Source: Candidatus Magasanikbacteria bacterium CG10_big_fil_rev_8_21_14_0_10_47_10 (GTDB lineage Bacteria > Patescibacteriota > Patescibacteriia > Magasanikbacterales > UBA922). From it: 47,347 bases of DNA. This document shows, one piece after another, positions 1 to 7,271 of the stretch. Location of the stretch: positions 41,362-88,708 of the forward strand of contig PFCB01000030.1 of assembly GCA_002773135.1 (NCBI GenBank), given 5' to 3'. The notes under the pieces were generated by a model. That model was not told where the DNA came from and made no database searches. It saw only the letters and a list, made by a program, of their open reading frames with translations. Numbering within the stretch: position 1 is the stretch's first letter; every line of letters begins with the position of its first letter. Both the position numbers and the translations under genes were made by a program.

Positions 1-75
1 GTAGTAAAAAACCGCCATACTGACAAACCCAACCACAGCGGCGCGGCGCGGACTCATTTTGGGCTGTTTATACAT
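1..75 (-). CDS. N-terminus of a membrane protein (partial, runs off the left edge)
   Basis: Read on the minus strand, an ATG at 75-73 opens a frame that stays open to the window edge (25 codons). It encodes a short basic stretch (MYKQPKMSPRR) followed by a hydrophobic run, as in a signal anchor or first membrane helix. It lies 21 nt downstream of the stop of the DUF1573-rhodanese lipoprotein gene, so it is probably the next gene of that operon. The A-rich stretch before the ATG could act as a weak ribosome-binding region. Too little is present to name a family. Confidence 0.5.
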   Translation of the reverse strand, partial: MYKQPKMSPRRAAVVGFVSMAVFYY

Positions 76-96
76 CTTTTTTTTTCTGTTCATACA

Positions 97-1257
97 TCAC
101 GATGTTTTCAGGACAAGCGTTGCCTTGCCTACCGGCAGCCCCGCGATGGTAAGCACATCAGGTTCCCTGTCACGGCCGAACGTAAGCACCCCCGCGACAT
201 GATGACTCACGGACGGGTCGGAAATCGACTGCCAGCGCTGAGCGGACATGCCGTCAAGTTCAGCCAACGATTGGTAGTCAAACGTCCTCAAATCCGTACG
301 ATGGTTATTCATGACAAGCAGAATGTTAGTATTCTTGAAATCAAGCGCAATATCATTGAGTTCATCCCCAAAATCGCGAGCCAATTGTTCCATGTTCCCT
401 GCTGTGATTGTCATAGCCTCAAACTGAATATATCCAACCTGTTCGTCTGCCTGCCGCTCTTGAGCCTGTTCCAAGGAGCCCACATATGCATTGTACGCGT
501 TTACCCCACCGGACAGGTCATACACGTTTGTATATCCGTCTTCCACCAACGTGTACGCCGCGGCCCTGCTCATGCCGCCTGATCGGCAATACAGTACAAT
601 CTTCGCGTTCTTATCTTTTGGGAGTGCCGTGCTGTGTTCAATCTCATTATATGGAATAAACGCGTCCGTTTGCGTGATATGCTCCTGCTCGGGAATATGG
701 ACATCAATCAGCGTAAAGTCCTTGTTGCTGAGCATGTCAGTGAATTTTTCCGGAGTTATTGATCTGTACGAAGTGATTCCACCTTCTTCACCTTCGTCGT
801 CCGCGTGATCCGACTGCAATTCATATGCCTCCGGTCCCAGATCAAGATTTATTTCTACCCAAATTTTTACCTCCGGCATTTCATCAACGCTTGGCTCGGT
901 CAAAAGCGTAGCCGTCTTAAAAAATTTGCCCTCCGGCTCTTCGTGCAAATTTGGATTAAACGTGACAGTCAGCACCCCCCTGTCACCGGGATTGAAATTG
1001 GTCTTGTTCACTACCGCACTCGTGCACGCGCAGCTTGTTGGAACCCCGGTAATAACAACCGACTCCGCTCCATTATACACAAATGGAAACTTGTGTGAGA
1101 CCGCCCCACCGGACTGCCGTATGAGGCCAAAATCATATGATGACTCTTCAAATGTAAACGTTGTCACACGGCTTATACCGGCACATCCGGCGCCGATAAA
1201 AATAACAACACCCAGCAAGAGAGATAAAAGAGACGCCCGTCTGGTTATGTTGGTCAT
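97..1257 (-). CDS. Lipoprotein with DUF1573 and rhodanese domains
   Basis: 386 aa. The N-terminus is a lipoprotein signal peptide with lipobox IGAGC (Cys25 would be acylated), so the protein is anchored outside the cytoplasmic membrane. Residues about 35-135 are a DUF1573 Ig-like domain with the usual CAC motif (Cys76, Cys78). Residues about 163-260 are a rhodanese domain with catalytic Cys224 in the loop YCRSGGMSR. The last 120 residues are unassigned. Rhodaneses carry persulfide sulfur on the active cysteine; an extracytoplasmic one fused to DUF1573 suggests sulfur or thiol chemistry at the cell surface (inference). The upstream gene ends 6 nt away, so the two are in one operon. Domain calls are firm; the substrate is unknown. 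Confidence 0.85.
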   Translation of the reverse strand: MTNITRRASLLSLLLGVVIFIGAGCAGISRVTTFTFEESSYDFGLIRQSGGAVSHKFPFVYNGAESVVITGVPTSCACTSAVVNKTNFNPGDRGVLTVTFNPNLHEEPEGKFFKTATLLTEPSVDEMPEVKIWVEINLDLGPEAYELQSDHADDEGEEGGITSYRSITPEKFTDMLSNKDFTLIDVHIPEQEHITQTDAFIPYNEIEHSTALPKDKNAKIVLYCRSGGMSRAAAYTLVEDGYTNVYDLSGGVNAYNAYVGSLEQAQERQADEQVGYIQFEAMTITAGNMEQLARDFGDELNDIALDFKNTNILLVMNNHRTDLRTFDYQSLAELDGMSAQRWQSISDPSVSHHVAGVLTFGRDREPDVLTIAGLPVGKATLVLKTS

Positions 1258-1263
1258 ATATCA

Positions 1264-1788
1264 TTACTCTTTTACTACATTACCCCGAAAGGTAAACCGT
1301 ACATCCGGATGAGTCTTTGAATTTGTTGCAAGGATAACATCACGCGTGATCGGCCCAAGCGCGTTTGGCCCGTGTGCCATTGGATCAAATGTCGCGACCA
1401 CGCTCGCCCGCTCGCCCGATGCCACGACCATATCAAGGACACCGCTTGAACCATGCCCCTGCATCAATATTTTTGGAGACACCGCGCCGTCTGCCGTCGT
1501 AACAACCGCTTCGGTGCACATGCAACTCGTTTTTCCACTGGTAAGCACGATGGGTTCATCACCGGTATTCGTGAAATAAAAAGTGGCATTCACTGTTCCT
1601 CCACCGATAGGAATATCGCCAAGATCAAGATTGTTTTGCTCAATGTTGACGGTGCCGGCCGATTCCGTCAGTGCTGACGAAGAACGGATCGGCGAAGCGG
1701 TTGTTTGCCCCGCCGAAGTTGACGCACCCATTTTTGCCAGGCCAATGACAAGGATGCCAATGCCCAGTATTGTCAATCCAACTTTCAT
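1264..1788 (-). CDS. DUF1573 envelope protein
   Basis: 174 aa. One N-terminal hydrophobic segment (residues 4-20) serves as signal peptide or anchor. A low-complexity Ser/Thr linker follows, then a DUF1573 domain (about 47-172) with the paired-cysteine motif SCMCTEA near residue 89. DUF1573 domains are Ig-like extracytoplasmic domains, often found in copper- or cell-surface-related loci. It is the short paralogue of the next gene and lacks the rhodanese part. It lies 53 nt downstream of the 142-aa membrane protein gene and 6 nt upstream of the lipoprotein gene, hence the same operon. Confidence 0.85.
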   Translation of the reverse strand: MKVGLTILGIGILVIGLAKMGASTSAGQTTASPIRSSSALTESAGTVNIEQNNLDLGDIPIGGGTVNATFYFTNTGDEPIVLTSGKTSCMCTEAVVTTADGAVSPKILMQGHGSSGVLDMVVASGERASVVATFDPMAHGPNALGPITRDVILATNSKTHPDVRFTFRGNVVKE

Positions 1789-1841
1789 ATGCTTTTCAAG
1801 ATATTATGTTAGTGCCTTTCCCATATGTCATCCATTGGGAT

Positions 1842-2270
1842 TTACCAATTCTTACAACATGCCACGATTTTTTTTGCCCATCCGCTCCTGCTATTCACGA
1901 AGGCGACACCAAAGACGATCCATAACACCGCCAGCGTACCAAACACATGCACCGCCTGAGTCAGCAGGCCCAGCAGCGCGTATACCACCACCGTCGTGGT
2001 GAGTAAATATGGCAGGCGAAACACATGCCACGCCTCCGGAACCTTTTTTTCAAGCAGGTAATAGACCCCCACCACGCTTTGACCCATGAGAACACCTATC
2101 AGCGCAGGATGGTCAAACCGCCCAAGCCAATACAACGCAAGCAGGCCAAGCCATGTCAAGCTCACACTGGCGCAGATAGCACAATACCGCCACCCTGTTA
2201 CCTGCTTCACCAGCAAATGCAAAACAAACAGCAAGCTGATAGCTACAATAATGCTGAGAATAGGACTCAT
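1842..2270 (-). CDS. Four-helix membrane protein with YCAIC motif
   Basis: 142 aa, almost wholly hydrophobic, with about four membrane helices. A CxxC pair sits in the motif YCAIC near residue 30, just after the first helix, and a second Cys pair lies near the C-terminus (VACCKN). No function is known to me. The motif position resembles the redox or metal cysteines of membrane thiol proteins, and the neighbours (DUF411, DUF1573, rhodanese) share that theme. Its ATG overlaps the stop of the preceding gene by 4 nt, so translation is probably coupled. Expression as a membrane protein is well supported; the biochemical role is open. Confidence 0.75.
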   Translation of the reverse strand: MSPILSIIVAISLLFVLHLLVKQVTGWRYCAICASVSLTWLGLLALYWLGRFDHPALIGVLMGQSVVGVYYLLEKKVPEAWHVFRLPYLLTTTVVVYALLGLLTQAVHVFGTLAVLWIVFGVAFVNSRSGWAKKIVACCKNW

Positions 2271-2794
2271 AGGCCAAACTGAAAGAATAGCGATATGAGC
2301 AACAGGAGTCCAAATGTAATGGCCATGCCTTGATACGGAAAATTCTTTTTTCGAAGCTTTGTCACATGGCCGCTCACATACGGTGCTGCGTACATGACGC
2401 CCGCACCTATAAACGAGCCGATCAAAAATCTGTTCACCATGTATGTTCTGTTGAAGAAAGATCCGTATTCACCAAACCAATACACATTAAATGAAGTAAA
2501 ATGTTGCAAAAGCGGTAAAAGCGGCACTATAGTGGTCACATAGATAATTGCGGCCAATATATGATCTTGATAACGGATATACTTTTTCTTTACAGTACGC
2601 GGAATCCATAACGCTAAAGCCAGCGCAAATGCGCCTATAAATATTCCCACAACATATGTACTTACACCAATATAGGCAGCACCAATTGCCAATGCGCCGG
2701 CTCCTGCTGTACACAATGGACAGTGCGCTTTTGCTACACCGGGGATAAAGGCCAATACCCCAAACAACGCAAGAATTGTTTTTTTCATACGCAT
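2267..2794 (-). CDS. Polytopic membrane protein with HCPLC motif after a signal peptide
   Basis: 175 aa. A signal-peptide-like N-terminus ends in KAHCPLCTAGAG, placing a CxxC pair (about residues 25-28) at the outer face of the membrane, followed by four or five membrane helices. A Cys-Pro-x-Cys placed like this is typical of thiol-redox or metal-relay proteins, but I do not recognise the family. The start overlaps the stop of the DUF411 gene by one base (TAATG), and its own stop overlaps the next start by 4 nt, a tight operon. An alternative start two codons in (Met3) changes little. Confidence 0.75.
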   Translation of the reverse strand: MRMKKTILALFGVLAFIPGVAKAHCPLCTAGAGALAIGAAYIGVSTYVVGIFIGAFALALALWIPRTVKKKYIRYQDHILAAIIYVTTIVPLLPLLQHFTSFNVYWFGEYGSFFNRTYMVNRFLIGSFIGAGVMYAAPYVSGHVTKLRKKNFPYQGMAITFGLLLLISLFFQFGL

Positions 2795-3279
2795 TATAAT
2801 TGCATAAATTGCGATGCATTGCCTTCACTATCAATACTGTACACCGTAAAGGCTCCCAACTTTGGTCCCGGCATCCCCGGCGAACCGGATGGCATGCCCG
2901 GCATGGCAATCGTATCCACATCCGCATTCCCTTTCATTAATTCTTGTACCCCTTTTGCTGGAATATGCCCTTCAACTACATATTCTCCATCACCAACAAC
3001 CGACGTGTGGCAACTACGCATAAATTCAGGGATACCATATTGATCCTTAATTGCATCCATGTCTTCGGTGTCAATCACCTCAACATCATAACCTTCTTTC
3101 TTCATGTATGCGACATAATTGCCACAACACCCGCATGATGGCGATTTATACACGGTCAATGTTGCCGCGCGAACAGTGTTTGTTTCATTGTTTCCGGAAA
3201 AGTTAAAGAAAAAACCGGCTCCGGCAATGACGAGCACGGCGCCCAGCGCAAATGCTTTTTTCCCGCCTGTATTTTTCAT
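2794..3279 (-). CDS. DUF411 metal-binding protein
   Basis: About 161 aa from Met at 3279. The frame is open 12 codons further upstream, but MKNTGGKK followed by a hydrophobic helix is the natural signal-anchor start. The DUF411 domain begins at TLTVYKSPSCGCCGNY, a Cys cluster (CGCC) expected to bind copper or another soft metal, and continues through the family-typical CHTS and EGHIPA segments. The C-terminal tail is Met/Pro/Gly-rich (MPGMPSGSPGMPG), also compatible with copper binding. DUF411 proteins are commonly found in copper-resistance loci. It is the first gene of the thiol/metal operon. The family call is firm; the metal identity is inference. Confidence 0.88.
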   Translation of the reverse strand: MKNTGGKKAFALGAVLVIAGAGFFFNFSGNNETNTVRAATLTVYKSPSCGCCGNYVAYMKKEGYDVEVIDTEDMDAIKDQYGIPEFMRSCHTSVVGDGEYVVEGHIPAKGVQELMKGNADVDTIAMPGMPSGSPGMPGPKLGAFTVYSIDSEGNASQFMQL

Positions 3280-3314
3280 ATAGATGTAGATAATATATAT
3301 TCCAATCGAATACA

Positions 3315-3363
3315 AAAAACCCTGCTCTTCTTCACAAAATGATATGAAAAAATAGCAGGGTTG
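3315..3363 (-). terminator. Rho-independent terminator of the 142-aa Cys/His protein gene
   Basis: Arms AACCCTGCT (3319-3327) and AGCAGGGTT (3355-3363) pair perfectly across a roughly 27-nt loop. On the minus strand the stem is followed by a T run. It lies 5 nt past the stop of the 3368-3796 gene and just upstream of the DUF411 operon, separating the two transcripts. Confidence 0.75.
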
Positions 3364-3367
3364 TTAT

Positions 3368-3796
3368 CTACCAGGTTTTAGCATGCAAAATACCCGAAGA
3401 AAATAATCGTGTAAAAATATCACAAAAATATCGCCACCGCGCCCACCAATCTCGCACATACGCGCGCGCTGCCATGTCCCCCTGCATGCGAGTGGGCACA
3501 GCCAAAAAGATTAGGATGAAAGTAAAAAACGCGGCAAACGGCCCCGCGGCCTTTTCAGCAAGCGTGAAAACGATGTCTGTGTGATGCGCAATCTTATCAT
3601 TTGCATCCATATCAGTGCTCTCAGCACCGCCCTTGCAACACGCCGAATGTTCACTATTACTCGCAGCCGCCATGCTGGTATGCGCAGGATGGGGAAATAC
3701 CGTTGTCATTGTCATACCCAAACCGGCACCTGCGCAAGAATACAGCAATGCAACAAGGACAAAAAAGGCAATTTGTTGTTTTTTGACCCAGTTCAT
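3368..3796 (-). CDS. Small membrane protein with Cys/His-rich extracytoplasmic segment
   Basis: 142 aa. Residues 8-28 form a hydrophobic signal or anchor segment. The segment after it holds many potential metal ligands (PHPAHTSM, HSACCKGG, MDAND, AHH). A second membrane helix follows (about 82-103), then a basic aromatic tail. No family is recognised. The layout of a short exported loop full of His, Cys, Met and Asp between two helices suggests metal sensing or scavenging. It has its own terminator and sits upstream of the DUF411 operon on the same strand. The gene is likely real; its function is a guess. Confidence 0.65.
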   Translation of the reverse strand: MNWVKKQQIAFFVLVALLYSCAGAGLGMTMTTVFPHPAHTSMAAASNSEHSACCKGGAESTDMDANDKIAHHTDIVFTLAEKAAGPFAAFFTFILIFLAVPTRMQGDMAARAYVRDWWARWRYFCDIFTRLFSSGILHAKTW

Positions 3797-3898
3797 ATAT
3801 ATTGAATGGTAGCATACTCATTGCTCCAACACAAGCCGCCCCCCTTCACAAAAGAGCGCTTTTATGATACGTTCACCCAAGAAAGTAATTCCACACAT

Positions 3899-4108
3899 AT
3901 GCACAGTACTTCACAAGAAACACAAAAGAGATACTCCCGGTATCTGCAATCACGCGAGCCTGTGAGCGATTTTTTTGTGACCGTATGGGAACATATGGAT
4001 AAAAAAGGACTCTTGTCCGGCCTTGACGACAGCGAGACGCTTGAGCACGTCGCGGCAACCGCGGAAAAAATTCTTAGTCAATCCAAAACTTCCCACAGCG
4101 TATCTTGA
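3899..4108 (+). CDS. Small hypothetical protein (69 aa)
   Basis: The frame is open from 3806, but the ATG at 3899 is preferred. It begins MHSTSQETQKRYSRYL and continues as a charged, helical-looking soluble protein without membrane segments or known motifs. It is divergent from the 142-aa membrane protein. Its stop codon overlaps the -35 element of the next transcription unit. Codon use is like the rest of the window, unlike the GC-rich unit directly after it. No homologue is recognised. Confidence 0.45.
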   Translation: MHSTSQETQKRYSRYLQSREPVSDFFVTVWEHMDKKGLLSGLDDSETLEHVAATAEKILSQSKTSHSVS

Positions 4109-4133
4109 CGCATAATAGACCCAGGCGTATACT
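4105..4133 (+). promoter_or_regulatory. Sigma70-type promoter of the GC-rich micro transcription unit
   Basis: TTGACG (4105-4110), a 17-nt spacer, then TATACT (4128-4133), close to consensus. The expected start is near 4140. A 6-bp inverted repeat (CCAGGC 4121-4126, GCCTGG 4137-4142) straddles the -10 and start site and could be an operator. Confidence 0.7.
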
Positions 4134-4220
4134 ATTGCCTGGTTGAACTTCTCGCCTGTTGTCGGGTGCCGGCACCACGCGAGGAGTCTAGCGAGCGCAG
4201 GGGCGCTCAGGGAGAGCATC

Positions 4221-4304
4221 ATGCTACTGAAGGGAACGGTCGTTTTCTTCGGAACCCTCGTGATCTCGGTGGGCTACGGTCTGCTGATCATGTGGGGTTC
4301 GTGA
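4221..4304 (+). CDS. 27-aa single-helix membrane peptide
   Basis: ATG at 4221 follows an AGGGAGAG Shine-Dalgarno at 4209-4216. The peptide begins MLLKGTVVFFGTL and is one hydrophobic helix with a single Lys near the N-terminus, ending at a TGA. Codons are G/C-ending (CTG, ATC, GTG, GGC), unlike surrounding genes. A leader hairpin (GAGCGC 4193-4198, GCGCTC 4203-4208) ends just before the Shine-Dalgarno. Short single-helix peptides of this kind may act as toxins, membrane-complex subunits or leader peptides; none can be chosen from sequence alone. The combined promoter, ribosome site and terminator support expression. Confidence 0.5.
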   Translation: MLLKGTVVFFGTLVISVGYGLLIMWGS

Positions 4305-4317
4305 CCTCAACCACTAT

Positions 4318-4381
4318 CGGACCCACCCGGCGCGGGCGACATCGCATTTCTGCGGAGTTGCTCGCGCCGGTCACGGGTCCG
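4318..4381 (+). ncRNA. Long GC-rich RNA hairpin
   Basis: CGGACCC (4318-4324) pairs with GGGTCCG (4375-4381). Inside it a 14-bp stem pairs 4327-4340 with 4357-4370 and includes two G-U pairs, around a 16-nt loop. Wobble pairs inside an otherwise perfect stem suggest that the RNA structure matters. The hairpin lies between the 27-codon ORF and a terminator in the same unit. It could be a 3' UTR element or the core of a small RNA. It does not match RNase P RNA, tmRNA or SRP RNA as far as I can judge. Confidence 0.5.
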
Positions 4382-4394
4382 CGAAAAGAAACTA

Positions 4395-4428
4395 TTAAAA
4401 AGCCCTCATGGGGCGTTTTTTTATTTTT
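4395..4428 (+). terminator. First terminator of the micro unit
   Basis: The short stem GCCCT/GGGGC (with one G-U pair) at 4402-4414 is flanked by an A run and followed by a T run (4416-4422), a rho-independent terminator on the plus strand. Confidence 0.7.
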
Positions 4429-4438
4429 ATAAATCGTT

Positions 4439-4462
4439 GCAGTATTTTCAAATACTGCTTTT
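4439..4462 (+). terminator. Second, tandem terminator
   Basis: GCAGTATT (4439-4446) pairs with AATACTGC (4451-4458), followed by TTTT. It backs up the terminator about 10 nt upstream and insulates the following oxidoreductase gene. Confidence 0.6.
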
Positions 4463-4499
4463 CACTGTATCTTAGAAGGATAACGCGCTAAAAAAAAGT

Positions 4500-5630
4500 A
4501 TGGGATTTCCAAACATTATCATTGTTGGTGGCGGACTAAACGGCCTCGGCTGCGCCAAACGGCTTACGGAAAAAGGCGTGCCATTTACCCTGATCACAGA
4601 AAATATAGGAGGACGGGTAAAAATGTCGCCGGACGGAGAAACAAACTACGGCGCGTACTATATTACCGCGGACTGCCACACCATCATGCCCTATATAAAA
4701 AAAATGAACCTGGTGCATTTTGCAAAGGCGCACTTTCACCAGGGAAAAAAGCAGTACCGCGTCTATTCTTTCCGGATGATAAAACATATTCCGGCCGCGA
4801 TCCGTTTATTGATTGAGATATTCCGATTTCGTCATCACGTCCAAAAAATCCGCAAGCAGGCATTCCACACGGCCTATCGTGACCTGATAGAAAGTGATCC
4901 CTATCTAAAAAAATATTATCATCAAAAAGCAGGCGTTTTTATCAAACAGCACGGCCTGGAAAATTTTACCAAAGAATATCTGGAGCAATTTTTATGGGCA
5001 GCCTATTTTACTGATCCAAGAGAGGTCTCAACCAGCATTTTTCTTGGCGTACTGCTCACGCTGATTGTGCCAAGTTATTCTTTTGTCTTTCAATTTGACA
5101 AACTAATCGCGCCGTTTAAAAAACGCATCACATGTGACACCGTAACAGAAATCAGCCGCGGCCGCGACAAACGCTTTACGTTAAAAACAGCGTCCGGAAA
5201 AAGCCATCGGTGCGATATCTTGGTTCTTGCTACCCCCATGAACATCACCAATACGCTGGTTACGCCCCAAAAGATAAAAGGCGGCATAAATGTGAATTAT
5301 TATCACATTCGTGGCAAAATCAAAAAAAAATACGATGTAAAATGGTATAGTTTTTTCCCTATCAAAGATGAAGCGGTCATTTCGCGTGAAGCAAACGGCA
5401 CATATCTGTATTTTTACGGGCGCAAGGATCGTATTGTTCACTACTTTGACAGCTGGGAAGTGATTACAAAAGACGCGTGGCGCCCGGCGCTTTTTTTCTT
5501 GGGGGACGAGTATATTGACGAACAGCCGGAACCCAATTTATTTTTGGCAAATGACCACAATGTTCCCAGTACCGAAGACGCGTTTATCAATGGGCACTAC
5601 GTGGCGAATCTCATTCTTAAACAGCTTTAG
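4500..5630 (+). CDS. FAD/NAD(P)-dependent oxidoreductase, amine-oxidase-like
   Basis: 376 aa. The N-terminal dinucleotide-binding motif IIVGGGLNGLGCAKRL (GxGxxG type, residues 6-21) is followed by TENIGGRVK, the second FAD-contact motif of the flavin amine oxidase/protoporphyrinogen oxidase/phytoene desaturase superfamily. The C-terminal FAD segment is recognisable but weak (LFLANDHNVPSTEDAFINGHYVANL). A hydrophobic stretch near 185-200 may contact membrane or a lipophilic substrate. At 376 aa it is shorter than CrtI-type enzymes (about 490). It is convergent with the DUF2914 gene. The substrate cannot be deduced; two further superfamily members occur 6-7 kb away. Confidence 0.75.
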   Translation: MGFPNIIIVGGGLNGLGCAKRLTEKGVPFTLITENIGGRVKMSPDGETNYGAYYITADCHTIMPYIKKMNLVHFAKAHFHQGKKQYRVYSFRMIKHIPAAIRLLIEIFRFRHHVQKIRKQAFHTAYRDLIESDPYLKKYYHQKAGVFIKQHGLENFTKEYLEQFLWAAYFTDPREVSTSIFLGVLLTLIVPSYSFVFQFDKLIAPFKKRITCDTVTEISRGRDKRFTLKTASGKSHRCDILVLATPMNITNTLVTPQKIKGGINVNYYHIRGKIKKKYDVKWYSFFPIKDEAVISREANGTYLYFYGRKDRIVHYFDSWEVITKDAWRPALFFLGDEYIDEQPEPNLFLANDHNVPSTEDAFINGHYVANLILKQL

Positions 5631-5644
5631 ATGCAGTACGCCTG

Positions 5645-6739
5645 CTACTCTTCCCCCTCCACCACAAACACCACCCTACCCAACGACTGCCCCCGCTGTG
5701 TCTCTACACTCACACGCCACTTGCCTGGCGGAACATCTCTTTTGAAAGAATATCCTCTGTACCCCTCATCCCGTCCGCCGAAAATGGCAAAAGACAGTCT
5801 ATCGCGGTCCTGCCACTCGCTTGTTGCCTCATCGTAGCGCTCCCAGTGGTGCACTATGCGGGTTTTGAGCTCTGCAGGGGCAAAGATGGCTGTATAGACA
5901 TAGACAGGCTCTCCTGGAGCAACATGGATGGTCTCTCCAGGGGTCAGGCGCTGCAGCAAGGTCTCATCTTCACCAGTCAAAACATAATCCCCACCGACGC
6001 GCTCCACCTTGTGGTACACCCCGGCTTCACGCAAAGACAGTGGAATCGGCGGAATAATATTCAAAAAATACAGCCCGTTCATAAACGCAAAAATGATCAA
6101 AATATGCACCGCGTACTTTTTGCGCCATGCAGCCATATGCGTATGCGCCCGCGACAGCAGCCACAAAAATCCGGCCATTACTCCCAAACTCAATATGCCG
6201 GCCGCAATGAACACCCACACGCTAATAGAATTGAATACATATGGCAGGATCAACGAACACAAAGAAAATATAATAAAATAATACACACTCACTTGCACGC
6301 CCGGCCGCAAATAGTATTGGCGGAACACATCGTTTGAAACCATCAGCAAAGCCAGCAAGAGCAATATCGGCCAGCTGGCGGACAGCGCGCCGGAAAACCA
6401 ATAAAAAATAAGAGATGCAGATAGAAGCGCACCAAACGCAAACTGAATAACAAAAGGAGAAATCAATCGCACATAACGCAACACTTTGCCCCGCTCAATG
6501 CCATGCGCGTCATAGGCGTTCATGTACGCAATAATGCCGCCCGCAATCACAAGGTACACTCCCAAGAGTATAGATGAGGTAACAATGTTTATTGTGCGAA
6601 AGGTAACCGTATCAAATAAAACACCCGTCACAAGCGTGGCGGGCATTAAGACGCGTTCGTATTTTATGAGGAACGCTTTTATTTCATTGTAGCGAGTAAG
6701 CCGCTTAATTTTCTCTTTCACGTTATTTCTTTTTTTCAC
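5645..6739 (-). CDS. DUF2914 multi-pass membrane protein
   Basis: 364 aa. A basic N-terminus is followed by seven or so membrane helices (residues about 30-235), then a soluble C-terminal DUF2914 domain (about 265-360). That domain shows the family pattern of a Trp-rich beta domain: HHWERYDEATSEWQDRD and then GGRDEGYRGYSF with PPGKWRVSVET. The C-terminal domain probably faces outward. Its 5' end overlaps the stop of the DUF5652 gene by 17 nt, so the two are co-transcribed. DUF2914 has no known function. Confidence 0.8.
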   Translation of the reverse strand: MKKRNNVKEKIKRLTRYNEIKAFLIKYERVLMPATLVTGVLFDTVTFRTINIVTSSILLGVYLVIAGGIIAYMNAYDAHGIERGKVLRYVRLISPFVIQFAFGALLSASLIFYWFSGALSASWPILLLLALLMVSNDVFRQYYLRPGVQVSVYYFIIFSLCSLILPYVFNSISVWVFIAAGILSLGVMAGFLWLLSRAHTHMAAWRKKYAVHILIIFAFMNGLYFLNIIPPIPLSLREAGVYHKVERVGGDYVLTGEDETLLQRLTPGETIHVAPGEPVYVYTAIFAPAELKTRIVHHWERYDEATSEWQDRDRLSFAIFGGRDEGYRGYSFKRDVPPGKWRVSVETQRGQSLGRVVFVVEGEE

Positions 6740-7004
6740 CGCCCTTCACTGTATTGCTGGTATCTTTCAATAAACCCTTTGGCTCTGAAAAGACAAACAA
6801 GTACAACAGCTCCAAAATACCGGCAGTATTTACCACCAAAAAAACCAAAAACCAAACCCAGTCTCCGCGCCTTGCTGTTTTCCAAAGCGCAAACGCCTTC
6901 CAAATAAGACTCCACAGCGTAATAAGAGCGATAATGCTCCATACGCCACCCGCGAACGACCCGGGAGCACCCAGGCTCACCCAATCCATGTCTCGAAAAT
7001 GCAT
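6723..7004 (-). CDS. DUF5652 small membrane protein
   Basis: 93 aa with two membrane helices separated by a short basic loop (WKTARRGDWVWF), and a second helix containing NTAGILELLYLF, the pattern I associate with DUF5652 proteins common in CPR genomes. The C-terminal tail is Lys-rich. It is the first gene of a two-gene operon with the DUF2914 protein (17-nt overlap). Function unknown. Confidence 0.75.
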   Translation of the reverse strand: MHFRDMDWVSLGAPGSFAGGVWSIIALITLWSLIWKAFALWKTARRGDWVWFLVFLVVNTAGILELLYLFVFSEPKGLLKDTSNTVKGGEKKK

Positions 7005-7033
7005 AGAATAAAATTAGAATTAAGAAAATTATG

Positions 7034-7214
7034 TTAATTAAGGAGTAAGGAATAACCGTTGGAGGAGTTGGGGAGTTTTGTGCGTCATTACGAGAAGTCG
7101 TGCGCTCGCGAGCGGCGCGACGACGTGGTAATCCCGTTGATGAATGGGATTGCTTCATCCCAACTGCGTCGGGATTCGCAATGACAGTTCGTCAATTCCT
7201 TATTCCTTGATTAG
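7034..7214. repeat. MITE/REP-like inverted-repeat element
   Basis: Imperfect terminal inverted repeats of about 23 nt (7034-7056 and 7191-7214, both reading AAGGAxTAAGGAAT on opposite strands) enclose a second nested pair, GTCATTACGA (7083) and TCGCAATGAC (7176-7185). The core resembles the widespread bacterial GTCATTGCGA / TCGCAATGAC palindromic repeat. It carries no ORF and fills most of the gap between the DUF5652 gene and the cold-shock gene. Confidence 0.6.
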
Positions 7215-7225
7215 TATACCATACT

Positions 7226-7258
7226 AAAAAACGCCCCGGCTAGGCCGACGCGTTTTTT
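7226..7258. terminator. Bidirectional terminator after the cold-shock gene
   Basis: AAAAAACGC (7226-7234) pairs with GCGTTTTTT (7250-7258), with a further inner CGGC/GCCG pairing. U tracts on both strands. It ends the minus-strand csp transcript 14 nt past its stop. Confidence 0.8.
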
Positions 7259-7271
7259 AATTTGAAAGCTA

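Noticed and set aside
4140-4428. RNase P RNA, tmRNA, SRP RNA or 6S RNA
   Set aside because: None of the conserved core motifs of these RNAs is recognisable in the unit.
4166-4432. 88-aa plus-strand ORF in the GC-rich unit
   Set aside because: It runs through the hairpin and terminator, lacks a ribosome site and is Arg/Gly-rich as a GC artefact; the 27-codon frame has the Shine-Dalgarno.
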